Source of the DNA: Clostridiales bacterium
Lineage (GTDB): Bacteria > Bacillota > Clostridia > Peptostreptococcales > Anaerovoracaceae
Length of the DNA stretch: 64,000 nt
Assembly (NCBI GenBank): GCA_015058275.1
Contig: SVCQ01000003.1
Span: 46,885-110,884, forward strand
Direction: 5' to 3'
Under the pieces are notes generated by a model that was not told the origin of the DNA, did no database searches, and saw only the letters and a program-made list of their open reading frames with translations. The position numbers and the translations under genes were made by a program. Positions 52,083 through 60,957 of the stretch are shown piece after piece. The stretch's first letter is position 1; every line of letters starts with the position of its first letter.

Positions 52083-52352
52083 TTATTTGTATACCTCTCT
52101 TCTGTGCCCAACAGCTACTACAAGGATGACAAGCTCTTCATCTCCGATCTCTGCAATTATCCTGTAATCACCAACCCTATATCGCCATGCTCCTTTTAGA
52201 TTTCCGGACAGTGCTTTGCCGTAAGCTCTGGGATCGGTGCAGCCGTCAAGATTGGTCTTTATCCATGTGAACAGAAGCACTCTTGTTGGTTTGTCCATTT
52301 TATTGAGGGTCTTAATAACGCCTCTGGACATCCTTACTGTAAACTTCTTCAT
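52083..52352 (-). CDS. RelE/ParE-superfamily toxin
   Basis: 89 residues. Pattern: FTVRMSRGVIKTLNKMDKPTRVLLFTWIKTNL...GKALSGNLKGAWRYRVGDYRIIAEIGDEELVILVVAVGHRREVY, a full RelE-type fold with the usual basic WRYRVGDYRII strand and a C-terminal GHRREVY. Probably a ribosome-dependent mRNA endonuclease. It overlaps the antitoxin gene by 4 bp. Confidence 0.92.
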   Translation of the reverse strand: MKKFTVRMSRGVIKTLNKMDKPTRVLLFTWIKTNLDGCTDPRAYGKALSGNLKGAWRYRVGDYRIIAEIGDEELVILVVAVGHRREVYK

Positions 52353-52567
52353 ATGTCCAAGAGATCCTTAGCTTCTTCCATAGAAAATGTTGTCTGATCT
52401 TTTTCGAGTTCTGCCATAGCATCCCTGTATGCCTGTATATCTATCTCATCTTCAATGCGTTCTATGACAGTATTCCTAATGAATTCAGAAACACTCAGTC
52501 CATAGAGTTTGGCAAAATCACGGATCAGTTTGTTATCTTGATCGCTGAGTCTTAACGAAATAGCCAT
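52349..52567 (-). CDS. Ribbon-helix-helix antitoxin (RelB/DUF6290-like)
   Basis: 72 residues from the ATG at 52567, preferred over one 9 bp upstream because GAGGAG then has 9-nt spacing. MAISLRLSDQDNKLIRDFAKLYGLSVSEFIRNTVIERIEDE is a ribbon-helix-helix DNA-binding start; the acidic tail should bind the toxin. Autoregulation is likely through the palindrome at 52586-52603. Confidence 0.9.
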   Translation of the reverse strand: MAISLRLSDQDNKLIRDFAKLYGLSVSEFIRNTVIERIEDEIDIQAYRDAMAELEKDQTTFSMEEAKDLLDI

Positions 52568-52585
52568 TTCTCTCATCTCCTCTCT

Positions 52586-52603
52586 GTATTACAAGTGTAA
52601 TAC
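52586..52603 (-). promoter_or_regulatory. Palindromic operator of the toxin-antitoxin pair
   Basis: GTATTACA-AG-TGTAATAC, a perfect 8-bp-arm palindrome 19 bp before the antitoxin ATG. It is placed where a RHH antitoxin would repress its own promoter. Confidence 0.65.
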
Positions 52604-52725
52604 GCGCTCTAATCGCTGTCAAGGCATCAAAGGGCTTTTGATGGGCAATGCTTTGAACAGCCCATGCTTACTCTGGGATTAATGCAAAAATAATTTGGGC
52701 CAATTTCGGGCCATTCGGGCATTTT

Positions 52726-52766
52726 AAAACCCGCTTCGCCTTGCAATTACTGACGTTGCGGGTTTT
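52726..52766 (-). terminator. Terminator of the guaB-guaA operon
   Basis: AAAACCCGC (52726-52734) pairs with GCGGGTTTT (52758-52766), with T/A-rich sequence after it on the minus strand. It lies just past the guaA stop. A sequence resembling the motif at 36441 is found directly beyond it (52692-52713). Confidence 0.75.
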
Positions 52767-52772
52767 GCTTCA

Positions 52773-53741
52773 TTATTCCCACTCTATGGTCGACACTGGC
52801 TTATCCGAGATGTCCCACATGACTCTGTTGACGCCCGGAACGGTCTCGATGATGCGGTCGCGTATCCTCTTGAGCATGTCCCAAGGGATCTCTACGGACT
52901 CTGCAGTGACAGCGTCCACCGTGTTGATGGCTCTGATGATGACAGGCCATCCCATGTAGCGCTTGCCGTCCTTGATGCCGGTCGATTTCATGTCAGGGAT
53001 CACAGCGAAGTACTGCCATGGCACGTTCTTCATCTGGCCGATCTCCTCTCTTACGATGGCATCAGCCTCGCGCAGGGCCTCGAGCCTGTCTCTTGTGATG
53101 GCGCCTGTGCACCTTACTCCGAGTCCAGGGCCCGGGAACGGCTGTCTGTATACCATGCTGTCAGGAAGTCCGAGAGCGGAGCCTACGACTCTGACCTCGT
53201 CCTTGTAGAGCAGCTTTACAGGCTCTACGAGCTCGAATTGCAGATCCTCAGGGAGACCGCCTACATTGTGGTGAGCCTTGACTCCGTCGGATTCGAGGAT
53301 GTCAGGATAAATAGTGCCCTGTCCGAGGAAGTCGATGCCCTCGAGCTTTGAAGCCTCCTCTGCAAACACATCAATGAATTCCTTGCCGATGATCTTGCGC
53401 TTGGTCTCAGGATCGTCAACACCCGCGAGCTTGTCGAGGAATCTGTCGACAGCGTCAACATAGATGAGGTTGGCGCCGAGCTCCTCCTTAAAGACCTTGA
53501 TGACCATCTCCGGCTCGCCCTTGCGCAGAAGTCCGTGATTGACATGGACACACACCAGATTGTCGCCGATAGCCTTGATCAGCAGTGCAGCTACTACACT
53601 TGAATCAACGCCGCCGGAGAGTGCAAGCAGCACCTTCCTGTCTCCGACCTGAGCTCTGATCTCAGCGAGCTGCTCCTCGATGAACCTGTCAGCGAGTGCA
53701 CGTGTAGTGATACGTTCCATTGTTTCCGGTCTCTTATCCAT
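52773..53741 (-). CDS. guaA: GMP synthase ATP-pyrophosphatase subunit (no amidotransferase domain)
   Basis: 322 residues covering only the ATP-pyrophosphatase and dimerisation parts of GMP synthase: PP-loop [43 protein letters not shown] and the C-terminal GVNRVMWDISDKPVSTIEWE. The class I amidotransferase domain is absent, as in two-subunit (GuaAb) enzymes; no separate GuaAa gene is seen here. It may use ammonia or borrow a glutaminase. It follows guaB by 41 bp with GGAGG before the ATG. Its last codons are the attachment-like 23-bp sequence. Confidence 0.93.
   Translation of the reverse strand: MDKRPETMERITTRALADRFIEEQLAEIRAQVGDRKVLLALSGGVDSSVVAALLIKAIGDNLVCVHVNHGLLRKGEPEMVIKVFKEELGANLIYVDAVDRFLDKLAGVDDPETKRKIIGKEFIDVFAEEASKLEGIDFLGQGTIYPDILESDGVKAHHNVGGLPEDLQFELVEPVKLLYKDEVRVVGSALGLPDSMVYRQPFPGPGLGVRCTGAITRDRLEALREADAIVREEIGQMKNVPWQYFAVIPDMKSTGIKDGKRYMGWPVIIRAINTVDAVTAESVEIPWDMLKRIRDRIIETVPGVNRVMWDISDKPVSTIEWE
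52775..52797 (-). repeat. guaA 3'-end copy of the 23-bp repeat (reference, presumed attB)
   Basis: The last codons of guaA plus the start of its TAA stop. It is the source sequence for the copies at 51928, 50100, 48781, 39841 and, partly, 29357, all in the same orientation. Confidence 0.88.
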
Positions 53742-53782
53742 TGTATATCCTCCGAAACTGCTTTGAGTATTACTTATATTTA

Positions 53783-55303
53783 TTACGCTCTGTTTGTATT
53801 GTTGGAGTGCGATGAGACCTCCTTGAGGATGACGTCGTGCGCACCGCCCTCAACGATACTTACAGCGGATACGAGCGTCAGCTTGGCGTTCTTGTGGAGG
53901 TCAGGGATGTTGAGCACACCGCAGTTGCACATTGTCGATTTGACCTTGCTCAGCGACATCTGGACATTGTCGTGAAGCGATCCTGCGTACGGTACGTAGG
54001 AGTCAACGCCCTCTTCGAATTTGAGCTTTGCATCGCCGCCGAGATCGTATCTCTGCCAGTTGCGGGCTCTTGCGGAACCCTCGCCCCAGTACTCCTTGAC
54101 GTAATTGCCGTTGAGCATGAGCTTGGCCGACGGAGACTCATCGAATCTCGCGAAGTATCTGCCCAGCATGATGAAGTCCGCGCCCATTGCAAGAGCGAGA
54201 GTCATGTGGTAGTCATACACGATGCCGCCGTCAGAACAGATCGGGATGTACACGCCAGTCTTTTTGAAGTACTCGTCTCTGGCCTGTGCTACCTCAATGA
54301 CAGCCGAAGCCTGGCCGCGTCCGATACCCTTCTGCTCTCTTGTGATGCAGATGGAGCCTCCGCCGATACCGATCTTGACAAAGTCAGCTCCGCAGTCAGC
54401 GAGGAAGTTGAATCCGTCTGCATCAACTACGTTGCCTGCGCCGACCTTGACGCTGTCGCCGTAGGTATCTCTGATCCACTTGAGAGTGATGGCCTGCCAC
54501 TCGGAGTAGCCCTCAGATGAGTCGATAGTGAGGATGTCCACTCCGGCATCGATAAGAGCCGGGACTCTCTCCTTGAAGTCTCTTGTGTTGATGCCTGCTC
54601 CGACGATGTATCTCTTGTCCTGGTCGAGGAGCTCGTCCGGATGCTCCTTGTGGGAATCGTAGTCCTTGCGGAATACGAAGGCAGTGAGTCTCTGGTTGTC
54701 GTCGATTATAGGCAGCTGGTTGACCTTGTTGTCCCAGATCAGGTCATTGGCCTCAGACAGTGTGATGCCGTCACGGCCGCATACCATCTTGTCAAACGGA
54801 GTCATGAACTCAGTGACCTTTGTGGAAGGATCCATCCTGGATACTCTGTAGTCCTTGCTTGTAACGATACCGAGGAGCTTGCCGTCGGCAGTGCCGTCCT
54901 CTGTGATCGCTATGGTGGAGTGGCCCTTCTCCTCCTTGAGATCGAGCACATCCTGAAGTGTGGCGTCCGGTCTTAAGTTGGAGTCGCTCGGAACGAATCC
55001 GGCCTTGTAGCTCTTGGCTCTCCTGACCATGGCCGCCTGGCTCTCTATTGACTGCGAGCCGAAGATAAATGAAATACCGCCTTCTTTGGCCAATGCGACA
55101 GCCATATTGTCATCTGAGACTGCCTGCATGACGGCCGAAGTCAGCGGAATATTCATAGTGATCGCCGGTTCTTCACCCTTTTTGAATTTTACTACCGGAG
55201 TCTTGAGTGATACGTTCTCCGGACGTGCGTCCATGCCGGAATAACCCGGGATGAGAAGATACTCGTTAAAAGTTCTTGATGGTTCTTTGAGAACTGTCGC
55301 CAT
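53783..55303 (-). CDS. guaB: IMP dehydrogenase
   Basis: 506 residues. Oxidises IMP to XMP, the substrate of GMP synthase next door. The catalytic loop is [13 protein letters not shown] (Cys nucleophile), the flap and late region read [27 protein letters not shown], and two CBS motifs lie in the insert (about 100-220). AGAGGTG lies 6-7 nt before the ATG. Transcribed from the promoter at 55404-55432. Confidence 0.96.
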   Translation of the reverse strand: MATVLKEPSRTFNEYLLIPGYSGMDARPENVSLKTPVVKFKKGEEPAITMNIPLTSAVMQAVSDDNMAVALAKEGGISFIFGSQSIESQAAMVRRAKSYKAGFVPSDSNLRPDATLQDVLDLKEEKGHSTIAITEDGTADGKLLGIVTSKDYRVSRMDPSTKVTEFMTPFDKMVCGRDGITLSEANDLIWDNKVNQLPIIDDNQRLTAFVFRKDYDSHKEHPDELLDQDKRYIVGAGINTRDFKERVPALIDAGVDILTIDSSEGYSEWQAITLKWIRDTYGDSVKVGAGNVVDADGFNFLADCGADFVKIGIGGGSICITREQKGIGRGQASAVIEVAQARDEYFKKTGVYIPICSDGGIVYDYHMTLALAMGADFIMLGRYFARFDESPSAKLMLNGNYVKEYWGEGSARARNWQRYDLGGDAKLKFEEGVDSYVPYAGSLHDNVQMSLSKVKSTMCNCGVLNIPDLHKNAKLTLVSAVSIVEGGAHDVILKEVSSHSNNTNRA

Positions 55304-55403
55304 TTCGCACCTCTTTCTTTAAAAACGGGATCTATGTGATAAAATCGGTTGACATTTTGGTTAGATCTAATTAACTATTTGCCGTTTTCAACGACTTTTG
55401 CAT

Positions 55404-55432
55404 ACTATACCACTAATATTTGCCCATTTAAA
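55404..55432 (-). promoter_or_regulatory. guaB promoter
   Basis: On the minus strand TTTAAA (55427-55432), 17 bp, TATAGT (55404-55409), with TGG making an extended -10. The leader of about 100 nt contains no purine-riboswitch core that I can find. Confidence 0.6.
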
Positions 55433-55484
55433 GCGTTTTTATAATATTAGAGAATACTAACTTTGTGCAAAATTGCGAGCGCAT

Positions 55485-55660
55485 TTCAACCAGGAGCGAA
55501 GCTCCATCAAGCTCGCTTGGTTGGAGCGAGCGACGCCGTCAACAGACGACGGGAGCTTCAGCTCATGAGATCGTCAGTCGGGGATTGTAACCCGCCACTG
55601 ACGATCGAATATGGAACCCGCCGCCTACTCCGTTGAGGCGGGGGACATCCGGCGTCTGTT
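55485..55660. repeat. Structured repeat element, copy 1
   Basis: Positions 55492-55568 match 63924-64000 exactly (77 bp), with a shared TTCAAC just before. Copy 1 goes on to about 55660. A series of hairpins is visible: GGAGC/GCTCC (55493-55505), GCTCGC/GCGAGC (55511-55531), GAGCT/AGCTC, a perfect 10-bp stem GATCGTCAGT/ACTGACGATC (55569-55606) with an inner CGGG/CCCG, and CCGCCT/AGGCGG (55621-55641). The last, next to GGCGGGGGAC, recalls ends of IS200/IS605-type elements. No ORF lies inside. Likely a non-autonomous element or repeated structured RNA. Confidence 0.7.
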
Positions 55661-55664
55661 ATAC

Positions 55665-55697
55665 AAAAAGAAGCCGGTACAATGTGGTACCGACTTC
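55665..55697 (-). terminator. groESL terminator
   Basis: An 11-bp stem (55670-55680 with 55687-55697, GAAGCCGGTAC/GTACCGACTTC, one mismatch or G-T) followed on the minus strand by TTTTT. It lies 40 bp after the groEL stop. Confidence 0.85.
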
Positions 55698-55737
55698 TTA
55701 TATTTAGCGAAGTTATTTTTGTCTGTAGCTAGGAAGC

Positions 55738-57387
<1,650 letters not shown>

Positions 57388-57390
57388 CTA

Positions 57391-57672
57391 TTACTTCTCA
57401 ATAGTAGCGAGGATGTCTTTCTGATTGATGATAGTGTACTCTGTGCCTTTGTATTTGAGCTCGCTGCCGCCGTATCTGCTGAATACGACGATGTCTCCGA
57501 CCTTGAGCTCCATCGGCTCGTCCTTTGTGCCGGGACCTACAGCCAATACCTCAGCCTGCGATGGCTTCTCCTTGGCGCTGCCCGACAGCAGCAGACCGCC
57601 GTCTGTCTTCTCTTCTGCTTCCATCTTTTTGATAACTACTCTTGCTCCGAGCGGTTTGATTCCAATGCTCAT
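57391..57672 (-). CDS. groES: Co-chaperonin GroES (10 kDa subunit)
   Basis: 93 residues: IKPLGARVVIKKMEAEEKTDGGLLLSGSAKEKPSQAEVLAVGPGT and VGDIVVFSRYGGSELKYKGTEYTIINQKDILA, full-length GroES including the mobile loop. CAGGAGG lies 6 nt before the ATG. Confidence 0.97.
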   Translation of the reverse strand: MSIGIKPLGARVVIKKMEAEEKTDGGLLLSGSAKEKPSQAEVLAVGPGTKDEPMELKVGDIVVFSRYGGSELKYKGTEYTIINQKDILATIEK

Positions 57673-57708
57673 ATCTTGCCTCCTGATAAGTTGTATCTTG
57701 TCTATCTG

Positions 57709-57735
57709 TTAGCACTCTGTGTGTACGAGTGCCAA
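57709..57735 (-). promoter_or_regulatory. CIRCE element (HrcA operator)
   Basis: TTAGCACTC-N9-GAGTGCCAA, one base off the consensus inverted repeat (C for T in the right arm). It lies directly downstream of the groES promoter. Confidence 0.92.
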
Positions 57736-57747
57736 TCACCAATGGTT

Positions 57748-57776
57748 ATTGTACTCACTTGCGGCAGTAGTGTCAA
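57748..57776 (-). promoter_or_regulatory. groESL promoter
   Basis: TTGACA (57771-57776), 17-bp spacer, TACAAT (57748-57753) on the minus strand; transcription would start at about 57741, just before the CIRCE box. Confidence 0.85.
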
Positions 57777-57838
57777 CACCCCAGTGTGAAGAAATCGACA
57801 AACTTTGCCGTCCCCCGGTTTGCCGCCGCATGACGCCC

Positions 57839-58684
57839 TCAGCTGCGGTCCCTGTAGTAGTAGAACAGGTACTGCTGGGCGTAGCCTGCGAGCTCTCCGA
57901 AGTGCTCTTCGGCGAATGCCTGCATCCCCTTTGCATCCTTCTCGTCAAAGCCGTACATGTCGTTCATGATGTGTCTGACCCAGGTATCCACCGGGAATGC
58001 CGCCATGTCCCTGAATCCGAAGAGCATGATGCAGTTTGCGACCTTCGGGCCCACTCCGTGGAAGTCAAGGAGCTCTTCCCTGCATTCCGGGCAGCCCTCC
58101 ACGGCGTACTTCCTCGCAGCCCTGATGATGTATTCGCTCCTGTAGCCGAGCTTCATGGCCGCAAGATCATCTGCCGACGCATCCGCAAGGGTCTCAGCAT
58201 CCGGGAAGGCATGCACGGGGCCGCCGTCTCCGCATCCGCGAAGTGCCGCTATGCCCTCGCTGCCTTCAATCTCCCTGCCGTACTCAGCGCAGAGGGACTC
58301 GATGTTCTTCCTTATGCGCGGTATGTTGTTGTTTTGCGAGATTATAAAAGAGATGATGGTCTCGAACGGATCCTGCCTGAGTATCCTGATGCCGGAGCCG
58401 TAGCCGCAGGCAGCCTCGATGCGCGGCTCATTCGAGATGAGAGATCTCTTGATGACGCCGTAATCCGTGCCCAGGTCGAAGTAGCTCTTCCAGTACTCCT
58501 CATCGCCTCCCGTGGTCTCGATGCGAAGAGTGCCGTCCGCAAATTCCATGCGGGCTGCCTTGCCTCCGGCAGCGCCTGCATATCCCCTGCCGTCTGCAGA
58601 AGGGACCCATCTAAAACATTGACCGCACTCGAAAATGTGAGTGAGGTCAAAGTCAGTTACGTTATTGATAGTTATACTGTTCAT
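57839..58684 (-). CDS. ogg: 8-oxoguanine DNA glycosylase (OGG1 type)
   Basis: 281 residues. N-terminal OGG domain (FECGQCFRW), then the HhH-GPD domain with FHGVGPKVANCIMLFGFRDMAAFPVDTWVRHIM, which supplies the catalytic Lys and Asp. Removes oxidised guanine from DNA. The ATG at 58684 overlaps the stop of the upstream gene (TGATG), and a TTG one codon before is less likely. Confidence 0.93.
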   Translation of the reverse strand: MNSITINNVTDFDLTHIFECGQCFRWVPSADGRGYAGAAGGKAARMEFADGTLRIETTGGDEEYWKSYFDLGTDYGVIKRSLISNEPRIEAACGYGSGIRILRQDPFETIISFIISQNNNIPRIRKNIESLCAEYGREIEGSEGIAALRGCGDGGPVHAFPDAETLADASADDLAAMKLGYRSEYIIRAARKYAVEGCPECREELLDFHGVGPKVANCIMLFGFRDMAAFPVDTWVRHIMNDMYGFDEKDAKGMQAFAEEHFGELAGYAQQYLFYYYRDRS

Positions 58685-59559
58685 CAATGCAGCCTCCGTG
58701 AGTGCATCTCATCAGCGTCACGCACTATGTCTCTTATCCTTACGTTGACGCTCTCTATTGTGAATGCCGTCATCGTCGCAAGGGCCTTGAACACATCTCT
58801 CTGCAGAGCTATGCACATGTCCACAGAATCCGGATCCCTTATGGCCATCACGTCTATGGTGATCGACATGTTGGTCTGCTTGCCGTTGTTCATCCTGTCT
58901 ACTACTGCGAGATGGGATTCGTACTTCTCGGCGCAGAGCCTTATGATGTCGCGTATGACCTGCTCGCTGATATAGAAGCTTCCCGAGTAGCTGAATGTCG
59001 GCCTTACTACCGTCCTGTCGTCCGGACCGTCGTCGGCTTCTTTTTTGCCTCCGGAGCTTACGGCATTGCCCTTGGCCTTGTCTATGAAGTGCTTGATCGG
59101 ATCCATGAAGTACCCGGCGAAGTCTCTCCTGAGCTGCCCGACAGGAGCCGGTATGACGTGCTCGCCCTCGTCCACTCTGAAGTGCCTGGCGGTCGCCCTC
59201 TCCTCTTCGGTAGTGACATCTTCAATATATATGCGCTCCTCGATAGGGCCTATGCCGAGCTGCTCGGCTACAATGTCCGTCATCCTGTCAGATGTGCCGA
59301 TGATCATGAGAGCCTGAGGGCTGAACTCCTCTATAGCTGCTTTGACTTCCTCCCTGTGATCATCGTAGTTGAACAAAGCGGTCCTCATCGCAGCCGCCTT
59401 GGAGGCGCATTTTTTGGCTGAAGAGCCTGCGACTATCTGGCCTTTGTATATGAGGAGGCCGTCATCGATTATCGCATCAAAACCGCGGCTCTGCGCAAGT
59501 GCAGTAGCCTGAAAACTCTTGCCCGTACCGCTTTTGCCGGTAAAAGATACGACCTTCAT
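58684..59559 (-). CDS. P-loop NTPase with C-terminal Asp23/Gls24-like domain
   Basis: 291 residues. The N-terminal half begins MKVVSFTGKSGTGKSFQATALA, a P-loop. The C-terminal part (SGSFYISEQVIRDIIRLCAEKYESHLAVVDRMN...VNVRIRDIVRD) resembles the Asp23/Gls24 envelope-stress family. The two domains are joined by a charged linker with KKEADDGPDD. Such fusions are found in Clostridia and the role is not known. GGAAAGGA precedes the ATG. Co-translated with ogg. Confidence 0.75.
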   Translation of the reverse strand: MKVVSFTGKSGTGKSFQATALAQSRGFDAIIDDGLLIYKGQIVAGSSAKKCASKAAAMRTALFNYDDHREEVKAAIEEFSPQALMIIGTSDRMTDIVAEQLGIGPIEERIYIEDVTTEEERATARHFRVDEGEHVIPAPVGQLRRDFAGYFMDPIKHFIDKAKGNAVSSGGKKEADDGPDDRTVVRPTFSYSGSFYISEQVIRDIIRLCAEKYESHLAVVDRMNNGKQTNMSITIDVMAIRDPDSVDMCIALQRDVFKALATMTAFTIESVNVRIRDIVRDADEMHSRRLH

Positions 59560-59651
59560 TGGCTCTCAAATTCCTTTCCAAAAATCGCTCTATCCCTTGC
59601 AATCACTAATTCCCACCGCTTTAGTAGGATTGTAAATTTTTGCAATCTGTA

Positions 59652-59681
59652 TTTACAAACATCGCATTTTGATGTTATACT
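59652..59681 (+). promoter_or_regulatory. Ferredoxin promoter
   Basis: TTTACA (59652-59657), 18 bp, TATACT (59676-59681) with TGT making an extended -10; 38 bp before the ATG. Confidence 0.7.
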
Positions 59682-59719
59682 TCGTCTGTAGATATTACTA
59701 TTAAGAAGGAGGATTCAAC

Positions 59720-59887
59720 ATGGCATATAAGATCAGTGATGATTGCATCGCTTGCGGAGTTTGCGCCGGCAACTGCCCTGTAGAGGCTATTTCCGAAGGT
59801 CAGCCTTACGTAATTGATGAGGATAAGTGCATCGATTGCGGCGCTTGCGCTGCTAACTGCCCTGTAGGTGCGCCTGCTGAGGCATAG
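59720..59887 (+). CDS. 2[4Fe-4S] ferredoxin
   Basis: 55 residues, the classical clostridial size. Two cluster motifs are visible: CIACGVCAGNCP and CIDCGACAANCP. Both are complete C-x2-C-x2-C-x3-C-P sites. It begins MAYKISDDC and ends VGAPAEA. AAGGAGG lies 7 nt before the ATG. Carries electrons at low potential in anaerobic metabolism. It has its own promoter and a strong terminator, so is probably highly expressed as a single gene. Confidence 0.97.
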   Translation: MAYKISDDCIACGVCAGNCPVEAISEGQPYVIDEDKCIDCGACAANCPVGAPAEA

Positions 59888-59906
59888 TCTGATACACAGA
59901 TTATCA

Positions 59907-59939
59907 AAAGCCCGCAGTCCTCGAGGCTGCGGGCTTTTT
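59907..59939 (+). terminator. Ferredoxin terminator
   Basis: A perfect 9-bp stem AGCCCGCAG (59909-59917) with CTGCGGGCT (59927-59935), followed by TTTTT. Confidence 0.93.
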
Positions 59940-59959
59940 GTTTGCTCCGTTACGGGGGA

Positions 59960-60604
59960 TCAGCCTCTCTTCTCTTCGTTCTTGTTCTTGATCATGAACG
60001 AGAGCGCGTGCAGGCTGTCCGAGAGATGGACTGACTCGAGGGCGACGTCCTTCGGCACGACCAGATCGATCGGCGCGAAGTTCCATATGCCCTTGACTCC
60101 GCCTGCCACGAGGGTGTCCGCGACCTGCTGTGCGTTCTCCCTGTTGACGCAGATGATCCCTATATCGATGTCTTCTTTTTTGGCATACTCCTCCAGATCG
60201 GCTGCATCGAGCACCTCAACATCGTTGATGACGTTGCCGATGATCCTCGGGTTGACATCAAACAGCCCGATGATATTAAAACCGATCTTGTAGTAATAGG
60301 TGTAGTTCGTGATAGCCTGTCCGAGGTTACCTACTCCGACGACAACTGTCTTGTACTCTCTGTCGAGTCCGAGGATCCTGTTGATCTCCTTGTACAGCTT
60401 GTCTACTTCGTATCCGTAACCCTGCTGGCCGAACTCACCGAAGGTGTTCAGATCCTGTCTGATCTGAGACGCGGTATAACCGATCATCTCGCTCAGCTCA
60501 TTGGAAGAGATCTTTTTGATACCCTTTGCCTGGAGATGTCCGAGATATCTCCTGTAGCGGGGTAATCTGCGAATTATCGCATTCGATACTCTTGTCTTGC
60601 TCAT
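59960..60604 (-). CDS. rex: Redox-sensing transcriptional repressor Rex
   Basis: 214 residues. N-terminal winged helix (RRLPRYRRYLGHLQAKGIKKISSNELSEMIGYTASQIRQDLNTFGEFGQQGYGY) and Rossmann domain (VVVGVGNLGQAI). Senses NADH/NAD+ and represses fermentation and electron-transfer genes. GGAGG precedes the ATG. It follows acpP by 14 bp; a possible Rex site lies ahead of the pair. Confidence 0.96.
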   Translation of the reverse strand: MSKTRVSNAIIRRLPRYRRYLGHLQAKGIKKISSNELSEMIGYTASQIRQDLNTFGEFGQQGYGYEVDKLYKEINRILGLDREYKTVVVGVGNLGQAITNYTYYYKIGFNIIGLFDVNPRIIGNVINDVEVLDAADLEEYAKKEDIDIGIICVNRENAQQVADTLVAGGVKGIWNFAPIDLVVPKDVALESVHLSDSLHALSFMIKNKNEEKRG

Positions 60605-60618
60605 ATGAGCCTCCGGAT

Positions 60619-60846
60619 TTACTTATTGTCCTCGACGTACTTAACGATATCTCCTACCTTTGTGAAGTTCTCTGCGACTTCATCCGGGATCTCGATTCCG
60701 TACTCGTCCTCGACTCCGAGGATGATTTCTACTGCGTCAAGAGAATCTGCCTCAAGATCCTTCATGAAATCAGTATCCATAGTGATAGTCGATGCATCGA
60801 CGTCAAGCTGCTCTGCTATAAGTGATTTGATCTTTTCAAAAACCAT
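60619..60846 (-). CDS. acpP: Acyl carrier protein
   Basis: 75 residues; the phosphopantetheine site is DLEADSLDAVEII with its Ser. Carrier for fatty-acid synthesis. AGAAGGAG lies before the ATG. Co-transcription with rex is an uncommon pairing and would link lipid synthesis to redox state. Confidence 0.96.
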   Translation of the reverse strand: MVFEKIKSLIAEQLDVDASTITMDTDFMKDLEADSLDAVEIILGVEDEYGIEIPDEVAENFTKVGDIVKYVEDNK

Positions 60847-60883
60847 AATAGTCTCCTTCTACATCTTTAATTAGCACGGATTA

Positions 60884-60912
60884 ATTATATATTCAGCGTT
60901 TAACGTTTTCAA
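60884..60912 (-). promoter_or_regulatory. acpP-rex promoter
   Basis: TTGAAA (60907-60912), 17-bp spacer, perfect TATAAT (60884-60889) on the minus strand. Confidence 0.8.
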
Positions 60913-60929
60913 TAATATTAGTAGTATTC

Positions 60930-60957
60930 TTAACAATATTGTTAACTTTTTTCACAA
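60930..60957 (-). promoter_or_regulatory. Possible Rex operator upstream of acpP-rex
   Basis: On the minus strand TTGTGAA-N5-TTAACAA (60939-60957), one base longer in the spacer than the usual Rex site, overlapping a perfect 16-bp palindrome TTAACAATATTGTTAA (60930-60945). It lies about 20 bp above the -35, so it could mediate autoregulation. Confidence 0.4.

Noticed and set aside
48781..52797. Classical integron with attC sites
   Set aside because: The repeats are short guaA 3' ends, not attC palindromes; cassettes show their own promoters or operators and no IntI gene is visible.
55304..55404. Purine riboswitch before guaB
   Set aside because: The leader lacks the purine-aptamer core and its paired loops.
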